A stretch of 64,000 bases of DNA from an uncultured Pseudomonadota bacterium. GTDB lineage: Bacteria; Pseudomonadota; Gammaproteobacteria; Steroidobacterales; Steroidobacteraceae. The first letter of the stretch is position 1, and every line of letters starts with the position of its first letter. Below are positions 49,599 through 60,874 of the stretch, piece by piece. The translations under genes and the position numbers were made by a program. The notes beneath the pieces were generated by a model, which searched no databases, was not told the DNA's origin, and saw nothing but the letters and a program-made list of their open reading frames with translations. The DNA is taken from assembly GCA_903862885.1 (NCBI GenBank), contig CAIOZU010000025.1:1-64000 (forward strand). The letters run 5' to 3'.

Positions 49599-50923
49599 TG
49601 GCTGTCCGTCAGAATGTGGTGGTTGGACTCGGTCGATCTGGCTTGTCAGCCGCCCGATGGTTGGCGCAGCAGGGCGAGTCTGTTGTTGTGACTGACTCTC
49701 GTCTCGCTCCACCCGGACTTTCCGAATTACGCGTGAGTCACGAGGCAATTGTGACGCGCCTCGGTGGTTTTGATCTGACCTTATTAGAGTCAGCTGATCG
49801 CATCGTACTGTCGCCCGGCGTATCGCGCCAAGAGCCTATTGTGCGTGAAGCGCTCAGCAGGGGGCTGCCGGTGGTCGGCGATGTAGAATTATTTGCGCAG
49901 GCGAATCCAGTACCCGTGGTTGCGGTCACCGGTACCAATGGCAAGAGTACTGTGACGACATTGGTTGCTGAGATGGCAAAGGCCGCTGGGGTTTCGGCTT
50001 GGGCGGGTGGCAACCTCGGTGAGCCGGCTCTTGATTTGCTTGCTAAGCCAGCGCCCCAATTCTTTGTTTTAGAACTTTCAAGCTATCAGCTGGAGTCCAC
50101 GCACACGCTGCAGTTAGTTGCGGCCGCTGTGTTGAATGTCACACCCGATCATATGGATCGCTATGACTCAACCGACAGTTATGCGGCTGCCAAGGCTAGA
50201 ATTTTCGAACACGCCGTGGTTGCCGTAGTGAATGTAGATGACCCACGAGTAACGAGCATGCGGCGCTCGGGTCAGCGATCAGTCGGATTCAGCGTAGAGA
50301 AGCCAAAAGCTGACTACAGCTTGCTGTCGATCGATGGGGTGGTTGTGCTCGCGCATTGCGGCCGCGCATTGATGCCGGTTAGGGACATGAAGCTTCCGGG
50401 TCGACACAATGCTGCCAACGCCCTGGCCGCCATTGCCATTGGCACTGAAATGGGACTACCGATGGAGGCGATGCTACGCACTCTTTCTGAATTTTCAGGG
50501 CTACCTCATCGTTCGCAGTTGGTTGCGGAGTGCCGAGGCGTTCGATTTATAGATGACTCCAAGGGCACTAATGTGGGCGCTACCATTGCTGCGGTAATGG
50601 GCCTCATTGAGCCATTGGTGGTTATTGCAGGTGGTGATGGTAAGGGCCAGGATTTCTCCCCACTGGCCGCTGCCTTTAAGAACCGTGTACGTCACGCAGT
50701 GCTCATTGGTCGTGATCGCGAGCAGCTAGCGAGTGCGTTATCTGGAGTATGTGAAATTGCCTTCGCCAATGACATGGACGCAGCCGTGCAGTTGGCATTC
50801 CGCGTTGCTAAGCCAGGTGACATTGTTTTGCTGTCACCCGCCTGCGCGAGCCTCGACATGTATAAAGATTATGCGGATCGCGGTCTTAAATTCGCTGACT
50901 CTGTGCGGGGGTTGCTGCAATGA
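49598..50923 (+). CDS. murD: UDP-MurNAc-L-alanine:D-glutamate ligase
   Basis: It adds D-glutamate to UDP-MurNAc-L-Ala. I start it at ATG 49598 ([22 protein letters not shown]), overlapping the mraY stop as TAATG; the longer frame reads back into mraY. The product is 441 residues with VTGTNGKSTVTTLV, ELSSYQLEST, NVTPDHMDRY and FIDDSKGTNVGAT. It overlaps ftsW by four bases. Confidence 0.97.
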   Translation: MAVRQNVVVGLGRSGLSAARWLAQQGESVVVTDSRLAPPGLSELRVSHEAIVTRLGGFDLTLLESADRIVLSPGVSRQEPIVREALSRGLPVVGDVELFAQANPVPVVAVTGTNGKSTVTTLVAEMAKAAGVSAWAGGNLGEPALDLLAKPAPQFFVLELSSYQLESTHTLQLVAAAVLNVTPDHMDRYDSTDSYAAAKARIFEHAVVAVVNVDDPRVTSMRRSGQRSVGFSVEKPKADYSLLSIDGVVVLAHCGRALMPVRDMKLPGRHNAANALAAIAIGTEMGLPMEAMLRTLSEFSGLPHRSQLVAECRGVRFIDDSKGTNVGATIAAVMGLIEPLVVIAGGDGKGQDFSPLAAAFKNRVRHAVLIGRDREQLASALSGVCEIAFANDMDAAVQLAFRVAKPGDIVLLSPACASLDMYKDYADRGLKFADSVRGLLQ

Positions 50924-52092
50924 GCGCATCGACTGTGACAGGACTGGCTGCTTCTAAGCGTGATGGGCTTCATCTTGATCCGGTCATTATTATGCTGGCC
51001 TCAGCGCTGTTGTTGATGGGGCTTGTCATGGTGACGTCCGCGTCGGTCACCTTGGCGGCCCGCGAGGGGAATCCCTTCTTCTATCTTGAGCGGCAGTTCA
51101 TGTTCTCTATATTTGGCGTGGGTTGTGCCGCAGTGGCTGTTCGTATACCCACGATCACATGGCAACGCTCTGGCTTCATGTTGCTCATTATTTCGCTGGT
51201 CATGCTGGTCTTAGTGCTAGTGCCTGGTATTGGTCACTCGGTCAATGGCAGTCGACGCTGGATTCATTTGGCGGGTCTTAACTTTCAGGCATCCGAGGCC
51301 GCACGAGTTTTATTGCTGATTTACTTGTGCAGCTATGTGGTCCGTCGTGAAGAAGAACTGCGTACCAAGTTGTTAGGATTCTTAAAGCCTCTGGGCATAT
51401 TAGCGATCGCCGGTGCACTGCTATTAGTGGAACCCGATTTTGGTTCCGGTGTAGTGCTCTTAGCAACGGGCATCGGCGTGATGTTTTTAGCTGGTGCACG
51501 GCTACGTAACGTGCTGATCATTTGCGCGGTGGCTGCGGTTGGGCTCGCACTCATTGCGGTGTCCAGCGCCTATCGAGTCAAGCGCCTGACTGCATTTATG
51601 AATCCATGGGCGGATCCTTTTAACACTGGCTTTCAGCTTACCCAGTCTTTAATTGCTATCGGTCGTGGTGAGTGGACTGGCGTCGGCCTGGGAGCATCAG
51701 TGCAGAAGCTCTTCTACTTGCCTGAGGCGCACACAGATTTCGTATTCGCTGTATTAGCTGAAGAACTGGGCTTCGTAGGCATTGCGGTAGTCGTTGCGTT
51801 GGTGCTGGCGCTTTCCTATCGCGCCTTGGTCATCGCTCGTAACGCGTCTGAGGCGGGGCTTAAGTTTCAGTCGTACTTGGCAGCTGCATTTGGGATTTGG
51901 TTTGGACTGCAGGCGTTCATCAATATGGGCGTCAACATGGGGCTACTGCCGACTAAGGGATTGACGCTACCACTTCTCTCGTATGGACGGTCGAGCCTGG
52001 TTGTCACGCTCGCGTGGATTGGCATTTTATTGCGTGTTCACCATGAGACTGAAAGCAAGGGTGTGACCGCACTTCGAGGAGCGGGTCGTTGA
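50920..52092 (+). CDS. ftsW: Septal peptidoglycan glycosyltransferase FtsW
   Basis: This SEDS-family polymerase builds septal glycan strands with FtsI. The 390-residue protein has about ten membrane segments. The SEDS landmarks include NPFFYLERQ, NGSRRWIHL, the loop LVEPDFGSGVVLLATG with the key Asp, PEAHTDFVFAVLAEELGF and LLPTKGLTLPLLSYGRSSL. It overlaps murD and murG by four bases. Confidence 0.96.
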   Translation: MSASTVTGLAASKRDGLHLDPVIIMLASALLLMGLVMVTSASVTLAAREGNPFFYLERQFMFSIFGVGCAAVAVRIPTITWQRSGFMLLIISLVMLVLVLVPGIGHSVNGSRRWIHLAGLNFQASEAARVLLLIYLCSYVVRREEELRTKLLGFLKPLGILAIAGALLLVEPDFGSGVVLLATGIGVMFLAGARLRNVLIICAVAAVGLALIAVSSAYRVKRLTAFMNPWADPFNTGFQLTQSLIAIGRGEWTGVGLGASVQKLFYLPEAHTDFVFAVLAEELGFVGIAVVVALVLALSYRALVIARNASEAGLKFQSYLAAAFGIWFGLQAFINMGVNMGLLPTKGLTLPLLSYGRSSLVVTLAWIGILLRVHHETESKGVTALRGAGR

Positions 52093-53171
52093 CCACTGTG
52101 TTAATCATGGCCGGTGGAACAGGGGGGCATGTTTTCCCAGGATTGGCAGTGGCTGATGTGTTGCGTGCGCGTTCTTGTCGTGTGGTCTGGTTAGGAACGC
52201 GTCGCGGTTTGGAGGCTCAGGTAGTCCCCGCAGCGGGAATCGAGATGACTTGGTTGCGCGTGACCGGCCTACGCGGAAAAGGGTTGATGAGCTGGCTGAC
52301 AGCGCCGATCAAGTTGATTCGCGCGTTGATTGATGCCACCCGAGTTATCCGTGAAATTCGCCCGGATGTGGTGTTGGGGCTCGGCGGTTTTGTCGCCGGC
52401 CCAGGCGGCTTGGCCGCTCGGCTGTGCCGGTTACCCTTAGTGATCCACGAGCAGAATGCCATTGTCGGCGTAACCAATCGTTTGTTAGCGAGAGTAGCCT
52501 CGAGCGTTGCTGAGGCATTCCCGGGTGCTTTTAATGCCGCTGTGGGCGCAGTCGCGATCGGTAATCCAGTGCGTCGTGCAATCGAGCAGTTGGCCACCGT
52601 GCCTGATCGACCATCGGCTGACCTCAGTCAGCACCTTTTAGTATTTGGCGGAAGCCAGGGTGCGGCTGCGCTTAATCGTGTGGTACCTCAGGCCTTAGCG
52701 CGATTGAGCCCTACTAAGCGCCCCGTGGTGATTCATCAGACAGGGCGTCATCACGCACAAGCGGTCGCCGCGACTTATGCATCGCTTGGGATTACGGCCG
52801 AGGTAGTTGAGTTTATCGAGGATATGGCCGCTGCTTACCGCTGGGCTGATTTGGCCGTGACGCGAAGCGGCGCCATGACGGTTGCTGAGCTAGCCACAGC
52901 GGGCGTACCGGCAGTGCTTGTTCCATTTCCAGCCGCGGTTGATGATCACCAAACCGTCAACGCACGCTTTCTCTCCATGCGGGGAGCAGCCATTTTGTTA
53001 CCGGAGAGTCTCTTAACCGATGACGGCCTAGCCAGAGAGCTTGATCGGTTGCTTGGCAGGGAGCCGTCTGTGTTAGCTGCCATGCGTGACGCAGCGAGAA
53101 GAGTCGCTGCTCCAGGGGCTGCTGAACGACTCGCAGATTTAGTCATGCAAGCCGCTGGAGTTCTCGCATGA
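52089..53171 (+). CDS. murG: UDP-GlcNAc:lipid I N-acetylglucosaminyltransferase
   Basis: It makes lipid II at the cytoplasmic membrane face. The 360-residue GT28 protein has the loops [17 protein letters not shown] and [27 protein letters not shown] and the donor site [15 protein letters not shown]. The start appears to be TTG 52089, overlapping the ftsW stop (TTGA); GTG 52098 is an alternative. Confidence 0.95.
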   Translation: MTTVLIMAGGTGGHVFPGLAVADVLRARSCRVVWLGTRRGLEAQVVPAAGIEMTWLRVTGLRGKGLMSWLTAPIKLIRALIDATRVIREIRPDVVLGLGGFVAGPGGLAARLCRLPLVIHEQNAIVGVTNRLLARVASSVAEAFPGAFNAAVGAVAIGNPVRRAIEQLATVPDRPSADLSQHLLVFGGSQGAAALNRVVPQALARLSPTKRPVVIHQTGRHHAQAVAATYASLGITAEVVEFIEDMAAAYRWADLAVTRSGAMTVAELATAGVPAVLVPFPAAVDDHQTVNARFLSMRGAAILLPESLLTDDGLARELDRLLGREPSVLAAMRDAARRVAAPGAAERLADLVMQAAGVLA

Positions 53172-54586
53172 CGACGACTATGCGCATGCGTCGAATTCAG
53201 ACCATCCATTTCGTTGGTATTGGTGGTAGCGGGATGGGCGGCATCGCCGAAGTGTTGCTGAACCTCGGCTATATGGTCCAAGGATCGGACTTGAAGCGCA
53301 ATTTAGTCACTGATCGGCTCGCGGAGCTAGGTGCAAGAATCACTTATGCCCATGCGGCAGAGCATGTGGCTGGCGTCGATGTCGTCGTTGTGTCGAGTGC
53401 CGTGCCAGATACCAATCCGGAGGTTGTCGCGGCTTTGAGTGCGCGCACTCCTGTCATTCAGCGTGCTGAAATGCTGGCTGAATTGATGCGTTTTCAGGTC
53501 GGCATCGCAGTAGCAGGTTCTCACGGAAAAACGACGACCACCAGCTTGGTTGCCAGCATTCTTGCTGAAGGTGGCGAAGATCCTACCTTCGTGATTGGCG
53601 GGCGTCTTAAGAGTGCCGATACGAATGCCCGTTTGGGAACTGGTCGCTATTTAGTGGCAGAGGCTGATGAAAGCGATGCATCGTTCCTGCACTTGCAGCC
53701 GATGATTTCTATTGTCACTAATATTGATAATGATCATCTGGCTGCACATGGTGGTGACTTTGAGCAGTTGAAGCAGAGTTTCATCGATTTTCTGCACAAC
53801 TTGCCGTTCTATGGTCTGGCTGTGCTGTGTGCAGATGACAGTGAGGTACTCAGCATCTTGTCGCGTGTTGGACGCCCTGTGGTGACCTACGGCATGGAGC
53901 AGAATGCCGACATTCGCGCGGTCGAGGTGGTTAGGGATGGTCTGCGCTCGTCTTTTAAGGTGATCAGGCCCGGTGTGCTGCTTGCTCTGCCGATTGTCTT
54001 GAACGTTCCTGGTCGTCACAATGTTCTAAATGCTTTAGCTGCCATCGCTGTCGCCACTGAACTCGGTGTCGCCGATAGTGCGATTCAAAGTGCGCTGCGG
54101 AATTTCCAGGGCATCGATCGGCGACTCCAGGTCATTGCTGAGATGAACTTACCGGTCGGGCGAGTGACCCTGATTGATGACTATGGCCATCATCCGACGG
54201 AGATAGCGGCGACTTTGGAGGCAGTTCGTCAAGGCTGGGCGAACCGACGTATCGTGCTGGCGTTTCAGCCTCATCGCTATACAAGAACCCGCGATCTGCT
54301 CGATGACTTTGCTGAAGTGCTATCGACAGTGGATGCGCTTGTGGTGACTGAGGTCTACGCGGCGGGTGAGAACCCAATTAGAGCGGCGGACGGGCGAGCC
54401 GTTTGTCGGGCGATCCGCATCCGTGCGCGCGTCGAGCCCGTTTTTTGTCCCAATCCAGATGAGTTGCATGTAGCGCTCGCTGGCATGTTGCGCGATGGCG
54501 ATGTGCTTGTGCTGATGGGGGCTGGCCATATTGGAGCAATCGCACAGGCACTGCCCGCTAAGCTTAATGTGGAGGGCGCTTCATGA
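53168..54586 (+). CDS. murC: UDP-N-acetylmuramate:L-alanine ligase
   Basis: It adds the first stem amino acid, L-alanine. The 472-residue protein has [64 protein letters not shown] and [14 protein letters not shown]. The start overlaps murG (ATGA); an ATG at 53180 or 53186 is also possible. The order murC-murB-ddl is normal for the group. Confidence 0.97.
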   Translation: MTTTMRMRRIQTIHFVGIGGSGMGGIAEVLLNLGYMVQGSDLKRNLVTDRLAELGARITYAHAAEHVAGVDVVVVSSAVPDTNPEVVAALSARTPVIQRAEMLAELMRFQVGIAVAGSHGKTTTTSLVASILAEGGEDPTFVIGGRLKSADTNARLGTGRYLVAEADESDASFLHLQPMISIVTNIDNDHLAAHGGDFEQLKQSFIDFLHNLPFYGLAVLCADDSEVLSILSRVGRPVVTYGMEQNADIRAVEVVRDGLRSSFKVIRPGVLLALPIVLNVPGRHNVLNALAAIAVATELGVADSAIQSALRNFQGIDRRLQVIAEMNLPVGRVTLIDDYGHHPTEIAATLEAVRQGWANRRIVLAFQPHRYTRTRDLLDDFAEVLSTVDALVVTEVYAAGENPIRAADGRAVCRAIRIRARVEPVFCPNPDELHVALAGMLRDGDVLVLMGAGHIGAIAQALPAKLNVEGAS

Positions 54587-55491
54587 CGGCAGCTCTTCGC
54601 GACTTAATTCCTGAGCGATTCGTTGCGAACGTTCGCTTTAATGAACCGTTGTCTCGGCACACGTCATGGCATGTCGGTGGGCCGGCAGATGCCTATTTTA
54701 CGCCACAGAGTGTTGATGAGCTCGGTCAGTTTCTAGCGGAACTACCGCGTCGCGTGCCAGTGCATTGGTTGGGTCTAGGAAGTAATGTGCTAATACGCGA
54801 TGGCGGCTTGCGTGGTGTGGTGGTGTCCCTGCTGAGCGGCCTCTCACATCTGGAATGGCAGACAGACACCGTCGTGCATGCTGATGGAGGCGTGCTGTGC
54901 GCCGTCTTGGCGCGTCAGTGCGTGAAGTGGAATTTGGGTCCGGCTGAGTTTTTTGCAGGGATTCCAGGTTCGGTCGGTGGCGCACTCGCCATGAATGCAG
55001 GCGCTTGGGGTGGTGAAACCTGGAGCCAAGTGATCGAAGTGGACGTGATGAATCGCGCGGGGGCGCGACAGACGCGGTTAGCGAGCGCGTACCAAGTGGG
55101 GTATCGCCGAGTCACTCCACCCGTAGCGGATGAGTGGTTCATCGGCGCGCGCTTTAAATTTCCTGAGCAGCCTCGTCCTTCACCAGGAACCATTGATGAA
55201 CTGCTGACGCGGCGTCGGGAAACTCAGCCGATAGGCTCATGGAGTGGTGGATCTACATTCACTAATCCTAAGAACCACTTCGCTGCGGAGCTGATCGAGC
55301 GGTCAGGGCTAAAAGGTTGTCGCAAGGGCGATGCGGTGGTCTCTGAGAAGCACGCTAATTTCATTTTGAATGAAGGCCACGCGACCGCAGCAGATATCGA
55401 ATTTTTGATGAGCCACGTGACGGCAGAAGTTGAGCGCCTACAGGGCATTCACTTAGTGCCTGAGGTACGTATCTTGGGAGAAGTGGCATGA
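54583..55491 (+). CDS. murB: UDP-N-acetylenolpyruvoylglucosamine reductase
   Basis: This FAD enzyme reduces the MurA product to UDP-MurNAc with NADPH. The 302-residue protein has [32 protein letters not shown], the FAD segment [27 protein letters not shown]-like (YQVGYRRVT) and [17 protein letters not shown]. The compact length indicates the type II form without the extra domain of E. coli MurB. Confidence 0.97.
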   Translation: MTAALRDLIPERFVANVRFNEPLSRHTSWHVGGPADAYFTPQSVDELGQFLAELPRRVPVHWLGLGSNVLIRDGGLRGVVVSLLSGLSHLEWQTDTVVHADGGVLCAVLARQCVKWNLGPAEFFAGIPGSVGGALAMNAGAWGGETWSQVIEVDVMNRAGARQTRLASAYQVGYRRVTPPVADEWFIGARFKFPEQPRPSPGTIDELLTRRRETQPIGSWSGGSTFTNPKNHFAAELIERSGLKGCRKGDAVVSEKHANFILNEGHATAADIEFLMSHVTAEVERLQGIHLVPEVRILGEVA

Positions 55492-56456
55492 CGCACATTC
55501 CAGCTCTGTTGCCCAAGCGCTTGCGTGCCGCTGCTGACTTTGGTCGCGTCGTAGTGCTCTTTGGAGGTGAAAGCTCTGAGCGTTCGGTATCGATCGAGTC
55601 AGGTCGCAACGTCACTGAGGCACTTATTCGTAGTGGTGTGCAGGCCTACAGTGTGGATGGGGTGCCTGCCTTAATCGAGTGCATTCAGTCAGGCGCGTGT
55701 GACCGTGTTTTCAATATCATGCATGGCGGTGCTGGAGAGAATGGTGTTGTTCAGGGCTTACTTGAATCGCTGCGTGTTCCCTACACAGGTTCCCGAGTGC
55801 TGGGCGCGGCACTCACACTAGATAAAATCCGCACGAAACAAGTATGGCTTTCGCAGGGGTTGCCGACACCTCGGTTTGAGCGTCTCTCGTTAGGTGAGGA
55901 TGTTACAGGGGCTGCCAAGCGCATTGGTTATCCGCTTATTGTGAAGCCATCACTTGAGGGCTCCAGTGTTGGTATCAGTCGTGTCTTCGACGCTTCACAG
56001 CTACCAGCAGCCACCGATCTCGCGCAACGCTATGGTGGCGAATTATTAATGGAGACGTTAATTGAGGGCGGTGAGTATACCGTTGCCATTCTCTCAGGTA
56101 CGGCTTTGCCATCCATTCAGATCGTTCCCGCAGTAGGCTACTACGACTATCACGCTAAATATCTTGCCGATGACACTCAGTATGTGTGCCCGGGTCTTGT
56201 AGAGCCTCATGATGCCGATATGCGTGCTTTGGCTCTGAATGCTTTTCATGCCTCAGGCGCATCCGGCTGGGGTCGCGTTGATGTAATGCGTGATGTGCAC
56301 GGCAAGAACTGGCTACTAGAGGTCAACACCACGCCGGGGATGACTAGCCACTCGTTAGTCCCTAAAGCGGCGCTGCAAGCGGGCATTTCGTTTGATGAGT
56401 TGGTGTGGCGAATTCTTGAAACCAGCTTGCCGAACGCTCAGGGGCGGTCATCATGA
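55488..56456 (+). CDS. ddl: D-alanine:D-alanine ligase
   Basis: It forms the D-Ala-D-Ala dipeptide used by MurF. The 322-residue ATP-grasp protein has [53 protein letters not shown] and [17 protein letters not shown]. It begins at ATG 55488 overlapping murB and ends overlapping ftsQ, so it is the DdlB-type copy of the division cluster. Confidence 0.97.
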   Translation: MTHIPALLPKRLRAAADFGRVVVLFGGESSERSVSIESGRNVTEALIRSGVQAYSVDGVPALIECIQSGACDRVFNIMHGGAGENGVVQGLLESLRVPYTGSRVLGAALTLDKIRTKQVWLSQGLPTPRFERLSLGEDVTGAAKRIGYPLIVKPSLEGSSVGISRVFDASQLPAATDLAQRYGGELLMETLIEGGEYTVAILSGTALPSIQIVPAVGYYDYHAKYLADDTQYVCPGLVEPHDADMRALALNAFHASGASGWGRVDVMRDVHGKNWLLEVNTTPGMTSHSLVPKAALQAGISFDELVWRILETSLPNAQGRSS

Positions 56457-57289
56457 CGTCGCTTGCGGCCCTTATCCCTCGGCGCGCTAAGAACCGCTCA
56501 CGCAAAGAAAAGCCACGCGCTTTTCGACTGCCGGCTATCGACTGGCGGCGACTCGCGCCCGCGCTCTTAAGTGTTGTGGCAGCAGTCCTTGTTGTGGGTG
56601 GTATCGCCGCAGCCCTTAATCGGCCTGTCCGTCACATTGAAGTGGTCGGTGCATTTCAGCGCGTATCAGCCTTTGACGTGGAGCAGGTCGTTCGAGCACA
56701 TCTACGCGGCGGATTTGTGACGGCCGATTTAACAACCCTGCAGCAGGCTATTGAGATTTTACCGTGGGTAGAACATGCGCGAGTGCAACGACATTGGCCC
56801 GATGCGTTAGTTGTCCAGATTGCAGAGCAAGCTGCGACCGCGCGTTGGGGTGACACGGGTCTCATCAATGCTCGCGGCGACATATTCGTTAAAGACACCA
56901 AGAGGCTACCCGCAGAACTGCCGTTACTCGCAGGCCCTGATGGGACTGAGCACCAGGTGTCTGATCTATTTCTACAGCTGCAGCCACGCATGATCGATAT
57001 GGGGCTCTCCATCAGTGGCCTGCGGTTAGATCCGCGCGGTGCTTGGGAGCTGTCTTTATCTAATGGTATCGATATTCGATTTGGCCGTCGTCAACTCAAA
57101 GAGCGCCTCGAGCGATTTATAAAAGTCGGTGCGTTAGTCGTCGCGAGTCGAGCCAACGACATTGCCTTTTTAGATATGCGTTACTCAAATGGGTTTTCAG
57201 TAGGCTGGCGAACAACTTTAACGGTGCCTCAGCATCCAGCAGCCACAGACGAGAACCCTGTTAATCACAAGCGGGATCAAGATGTCTAA
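56453..57289 (+). CDS. ftsQ: Cell division protein FtsQ
   Basis: It links early and late divisome proteins and binds FtsL-FtsB. The 278-residue protein has a basic cytoplasmic tail ([13 protein letters not shown]), one membrane helix (about residues 35-57), a POTRA domain ([15 protein letters not shown]...) and a FtsQ beta domain ([21 protein letters not shown]). It overlaps ddl by four and ftsA by eight bases. Confidence 0.95.
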   Translation: MTSLAALIPRRAKNRSRKEKPRAFRLPAIDWRRLAPALLSVVAAVLVVGGIAAALNRPVRHIEVVGAFQRVSAFDVEQVVRAHLRGGFVTADLTTLQQAIEILPWVEHARVQRHWPDALVVQIAEQAATARWGDTGLINARGDIFVKDTKRLPAELPLLAGPDGTEHQVSDLFLQLQPRMIDMGLSISGLRLDPRGAWELSLSNGIDIRFGRRQLKERLERFIKVGALVVASRANDIAFLDMRYSNGFSVGWRTTLTVPQHPAATDENPVNHKRDQDV

Positions 57290-58517
57290 GCGTAATGATA
57301 GAAACTTAATTGTCGGCCTCGACATTGGCACGTCCAAAGTTGTGGCGTTAGTGGCCGAGTTGAAAGCCGGTGGTGTCATAGAGGTCATTGGTATCGGCTC
57401 ACACCCGTCACGTGGGCTCAAACGGGGCGTTGTGGTCAATATTGACTCCACCGTGCAGTCTATCCAGCGCGCAGTGGAACAAGCCGAATTAATGGCAGGT
57501 GTCGAGATAAATGCGGTGTATACCGGCATCGCCGGGAGCCATGTTCGCAGTCTAAATTCGCATGGCATCGTTGCGATCAAGGACAAAGAAGTGACTCAGG
57601 GTGATGTCGCGCGGGTGATGGATGCGGCGCAGGCTGTCGCGCTCCCCGCTGATCAGCGCATTGTGCATGTGATTCCGCAAGAATTTATTATCGATAGCCA
57701 GGAAGGGATTAGAGATCCCATCGGAATGTCTGGCATTCGGCTTGAGGCTCGTGTCCACATTGTGTCGGGCGCAGAAAGTGCTGCCCAAAACATTGTTAAG
57801 TGTGTGCAGCGCTGTGGCTTAGATGTGGAGGACATTGTTCTAGAGCAATGGGCTTCAAGTTATGCCGTACTGACGGATGATGAGAAGGACTTAGGCGTCT
57901 GTCTGGTCGACATCGGAGGCGGAACCACTGATATTGCCGTGTTTTCTGGAGGTGCCTTGCGGCACACAGCAGTCATCCCAATTGCGGGTGATCAAGTCAC
58001 CAATGATATTGCGGTCTCAATGCGAACGCCCACGCAGTATGCCGAGGAGATCAAGATTCGGTATGCGTGTGCATTGGGGCAGTTAGCGAATCCAGATGAG
58101 ACGATTGAGGTGCCAAGCGTCGGTGATCGGCCTCCGCGCAGGCTCGCGAGACAGACACTCGCTGAAATTGTTGAGCCACGCTACGAGGAATTATTTAATT
58201 TAATTCGCGACGAGTTGCGACGGTCTGGCTTTGAAGAGGCCATCGCAGCGGGCATCGTGCTGACGGGCGGTAGTGCCAAGATGGAAGGCGCGGTGGAGTT
58301 AGCCGAAGAAGTGTTTCATGTGCCCGTGCGGTTAGGGTTACCGCAGGGCGTGACTGGGTTGGGGGATGTGGTGAGAAATCCAATCCACGCCACTGGCGTT
58401 GGACTGCTGCTGTATGCGCGCGCGCAGGTCGGTCCTGTAGGTGAGCGGAAACCTGCAATGACTGACGTCTCTAACGTATTTGGTCGAATGAAGTCTTGGT
58501 TTCAGGGATCTTTTTGA
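57282..58517 (+). CDS. ftsA: Cell division protein FtsA
   Basis: This actin-like protein tethers FtsZ to the membrane. The 411-residue protein has the phosphate-1 loop VGLDIGTSKVVALV, the 1C subdomain around residues 85-165, VDIGGGTTDIAVF and VLTGGSAKMEGAVEL. The C-terminal amphipathic helix (NVFGRMKSWFQGSF) is the membrane-targeting sequence. Its start lies inside the ftsQ 3' end. Confidence 0.97.
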   Translation: MSKRNDRNLIVGLDIGTSKVVALVAELKAGGVIEVIGIGSHPSRGLKRGVVVNIDSTVQSIQRAVEQAELMAGVEINAVYTGIAGSHVRSLNSHGIVAIKDKEVTQGDVARVMDAAQAVALPADQRIVHVIPQEFIIDSQEGIRDPIGMSGIRLEARVHIVSGAESAAQNIVKCVQRCGLDVEDIVLEQWASSYAVLTDDEKDLGVCLVDIGGGTTDIAVFSGGALRHTAVIPIAGDQVTNDIAVSMRTPTQYAEEIKIRYACALGQLANPDETIEVPSVGDRPPRRLARQTLAEIVEPRYEELFNLIRDELRRSGFEEAIAAGIVLTGGSAKMEGAVELAEEVFHVPVRLGLPQGVTGLGDVVRNPIHATGVGLLLYARAQVGPVGERKPAMTDVSNVFGRMKSWFQGSF

Positions 58518-58547
58518 TTTATTGAATTCTTAGTTAAGGAGATTTTT

Positions 58548-59732
58548 ATGTTTGAACTCATGGAAGCGGATAATCAAAGCGCTGTCATAAAGGTACTGGG
58601 TATTGGTGGTGCTGGCTGCAATGCAGTTGACCATATGCTGCTTACGGGCATTGAGGGTGTTGATTTTGTCTGCCTCAATACAGACGCTCAGGTACTAAAA
58701 AAATCTAAGGTTAAGACGACGCTGCAGATCGGCAGTCATATCACCAAGGGTTTGGGCGCCGGTGCAGATCCAGAAGTGGGTCGCCAAGCAGCGATGGAAG
58801 ATAGGGATCGCATTATTGAGTTGATTGAAGGTTGCGACATGTTGTTTATCACTGCCGGTATGGGTGGTGGTACGGGAACGGGCGCCGCGCCGGTCGTGGC
58901 GCAGATCGCTAAGGAACTCGGTATCTTGACTGTGGCGGTGGTCACCAAGCCCTTCACGATGGAGGGTGGTAAGCGCATGGGCGTTGCAGAAAATGGCATT
59001 TCGGAACTGACCAAGCATGTGGATTCACTGATTACCATTCCCAATCAGAAGTTACTGTCGGTGTTGGGGCCAAAGACGCGGTTACTGGATGCGTTTACGT
59101 CCGCCAATGGGGTGTTGCAGGGCGCGGTGCAGGGCATTGCCGAGTTAATTACCCGGCCTGGTTTGATTAATGTGGACTTCGCCGACGTGCGCACTGTGAT
59201 GAGCGAAACGGGCATGGCGATGATGGGTACGGGTCATGCCAGCGGTGAGGATCGCGCGCGCTTGGCAGCAGAAATGGCTGTTTCAAGTCCGTTGTTAGAG
59301 GATATCAACTTGGCAGGGGCTCAAGGCATCTTGGTGAATGTAACCGCCGGTATGGATCTATCGATCGGCGAGTTTGAAGAGGTAGGTAATACCGTCAAGC
59401 AGTTCGCTAGTGATGACGCGACCGTGGTGGTGGGTACGGTAATCGAACCTGATATGCAGGATGAAATTCGAGTGACGGTGGTGGCGACGGGACTTAATAA
59501 GGCGGCTATTCGCGCGGTTAAGCCTGAAGTCAGCACCAGTGCGTCGGTCCGCAAGATTGAGGTCGTCAAGCGCACGAGCTCAGGATCAAGCAACGGCTCA
59601 ACGCCAGACTATCGTGGTCTAGATCAACCGGCGGTGCGTCGTAAGACGGCGGTGGGTGACGGTCTTCGGGCTGATTTTGAAAATGAAGACATGCTCGACA
59701 TCCCGGCTTTCTTGCGCCGTCAGGCGGATTAA
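58548..59732 (+). CDS. ftsZ: Cell division protein FtsZ
   Basis: This tubulin-like GTPase forms the Z ring. The 394-residue protein has [15 protein letters not shown], the GTP signature [13 protein letters not shown], the T7 loop [15 protein letters not shown], a flexible linker and the C-terminal [11 protein letters not shown], which binds FtsA and ZipA. AAGGAG precedes the ATG, and a 30-base gap after ftsA leaves room for independent translation. The cluster's terminator follows 64 bases on. Confidence 0.98.
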   Translation: MFELMEADNQSAVIKVLGIGGAGCNAVDHMLLTGIEGVDFVCLNTDAQVLKKSKVKTTLQIGSHITKGLGAGADPEVGRQAAMEDRDRIIELIEGCDMLFITAGMGGGTGTGAAPVVAQIAKELGILTVAVVTKPFTMEGGKRMGVAENGISELTKHVDSLITIPNQKLLSVLGPKTRLLDAFTSANGVLQGAVQGIAELITRPGLINVDFADVRTVMSETGMAMMGTGHASGEDRARLAAEMAVSSPLLEDINLAGAQGILVNVTAGMDLSIGEFEEVGNTVKQFASDDATVVVGTVIEPDMQDEIRVTVVATGLNKAAIRAVKPEVSTSASVRKIEVVKRTSSGSSNGSTPDYRGLDQPAVRRKTAVGDGLRADFENEDMLDIPAFLRRQAD

Positions 59733-59796
59733 GTCGCTTAGGCGGGATGGCTTGAGGGCCAGAACGCCGAGAGTATGGATTGAGTGACTGATTTAG

Positions 59797-59831
59797 AGGG
59801 CCGCGACACCGGTGTCGCGGCCCTTTATTTG
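59797..59831 (+). terminator. Rho-independent terminator of the division cluster
   Basis: A perfect 28-base palindrome (59797-59824), able to form a long GC-rich hairpin, is followed by TTTATTT. It ends the ftsZ transcript and isolates lpxC. Confidence 0.93.
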
Positions 59832-59873
59832 ATTGATTGAGCGCTGCTTCGCAGTTCTTTTGGCAAATCTTTA

Positions 59874-59903
59874 TTGTTTGAATTTGCAGGCCTATGTTAG
59901 GCT
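59874..59903 (+). promoter_or_regulatory. Possible lpxC promoter
   Basis: TTGTTT (59874-59879), an 18-base spacer and TAGGCT (59898-59903) lie between the ftsZ terminator and lpxC. The fit is modest, but a promoter is needed here because the terminator upstream is strong. Confidence 0.4.
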
Positions 59904-59959
59904 CTGAACATTATTTTATGCGGTGGGAGCAAAGCCATCCTGCTTCTGTCAACCAAGTC

Positions 59960-60874
59960 ATGTTGAACCAACGCACCTTAAAAAATACCATTCGGGCCAC
60001 CGGCATTGGGTTGCACTCAGGACAGAAAGTGCTGATGACCCTGCGGCCGGCTGCGGTGAATACGGGGATTGTATTCAGGCGGAGCGATTTGCCTGATGCG
60101 ATGGACATTCCCGGGCGCTTTGACCGAGTTGGCGAGACCATGCTGGGTACGACCCTGGTGAATGGGGATGTCAAGGTGTCGACGGTCGAGCACTTGTTGT
60201 CCGCTTTTGCTGGACTGGGTATCGATAATGCGTTTGTCGAGTTAAGCGCAAGCGAGGTGCCGATCATGGACGGCAGCGCCGGGCCTTTCGTGTTTTTGCT
60301 GCAGTCGGCGGGTATTGAAGAGCAGCAGAGTCTCAAGCGTTTCGTGCGTATTTTGAAGCCCATCGAGGTCCACGAGGGTGATAAATGGGCGCGCTTTGAG
60401 CCTTTTAACGGTTTTAAGGTCAACTTTGAGATTGAGTTCGACCATCCGGTGTTTCGACGCCACTCACAGCGTGCATCGATGGATTTTTCAACCACCTCAT
60501 TTTTGAGGGAAATCAGCCGAGCCCGTACCTTTGGCTTCATGCGGGATTTGGAGATGATGCGGGCCCATAATCTTGCGCTCGGCGGCACCCTCGATAATGC
60601 GATCGTTCTAGATGAGTTTCGGATGCTGAATGAGGATGGGCTGCGCTACGAAGACGAATTCGTTAAGCATAAGATTTTAGATGCTATCGGCGATCTGTAC
60701 TTATTGGGGCACAGTTTAATTGGCGAGTTTACGGGCTATAAATCCGGTCATGGGCTCAATAATCGCTTGCTGCGCGCCTTGATGGCGGATGCGCAGGCTT
60801 GGGAAGAGGTGACTTTTAGCGATCGGGCTCAGTCGCCGATTTCTTATGTGACGGCGCCGGCCGCCAGCCACTAA
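59960..60874 (+). CDS. lpxC: UDP-3-O-acyl-N-acetylglucosamine deacetylase
   Basis: This zinc enzyme catalyses the committed step of lipid A synthesis. I start it at ATG 59960 ([23 protein letters not shown]), matching the family N terminus; the longer frame adds 22 unrelated residues. The product is 304 residues with [18 protein letters not shown] (zinc His), MDGSAGPF, and [19 protein letters not shown] (zinc His and Asp). Its stop overlaps the convergent dciA stop by four bases. Confidence 0.96.
   Translation: MLNQRTLKNTIRATGIGLHSGQKVLMTLRPAAVNTGIVFRRSDLPDAMDIPGRFDRVGETMLGTTLVNGDVKVSTVEHLLSAFAGLGIDNAFVELSASEVPIMDGSAGPFVFLLQSAGIEEQQSLKRFVRILKPIEVHEGDKWARFEPFNGFKVNFEIEFDHPVFRRHSQRASMDFSTTSFLREISRARTFGFMRDLEMMRAHNLALGGTLDNAIVLDEFRMLNEDGLRYEDEFVKHKILDAIGDLYLLGHSLIGEFTGYKSGHGLNNRLLRALMADAQAWEEVTFSDRAQSPISYVTAPAASH

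Noticed and set aside
59911-60588. 225-residue minus-strand ORF
   Set aside because: It is antisense to lpxC, has no recognisable domain, and fits the chance open frames opposite GC-rich genes.
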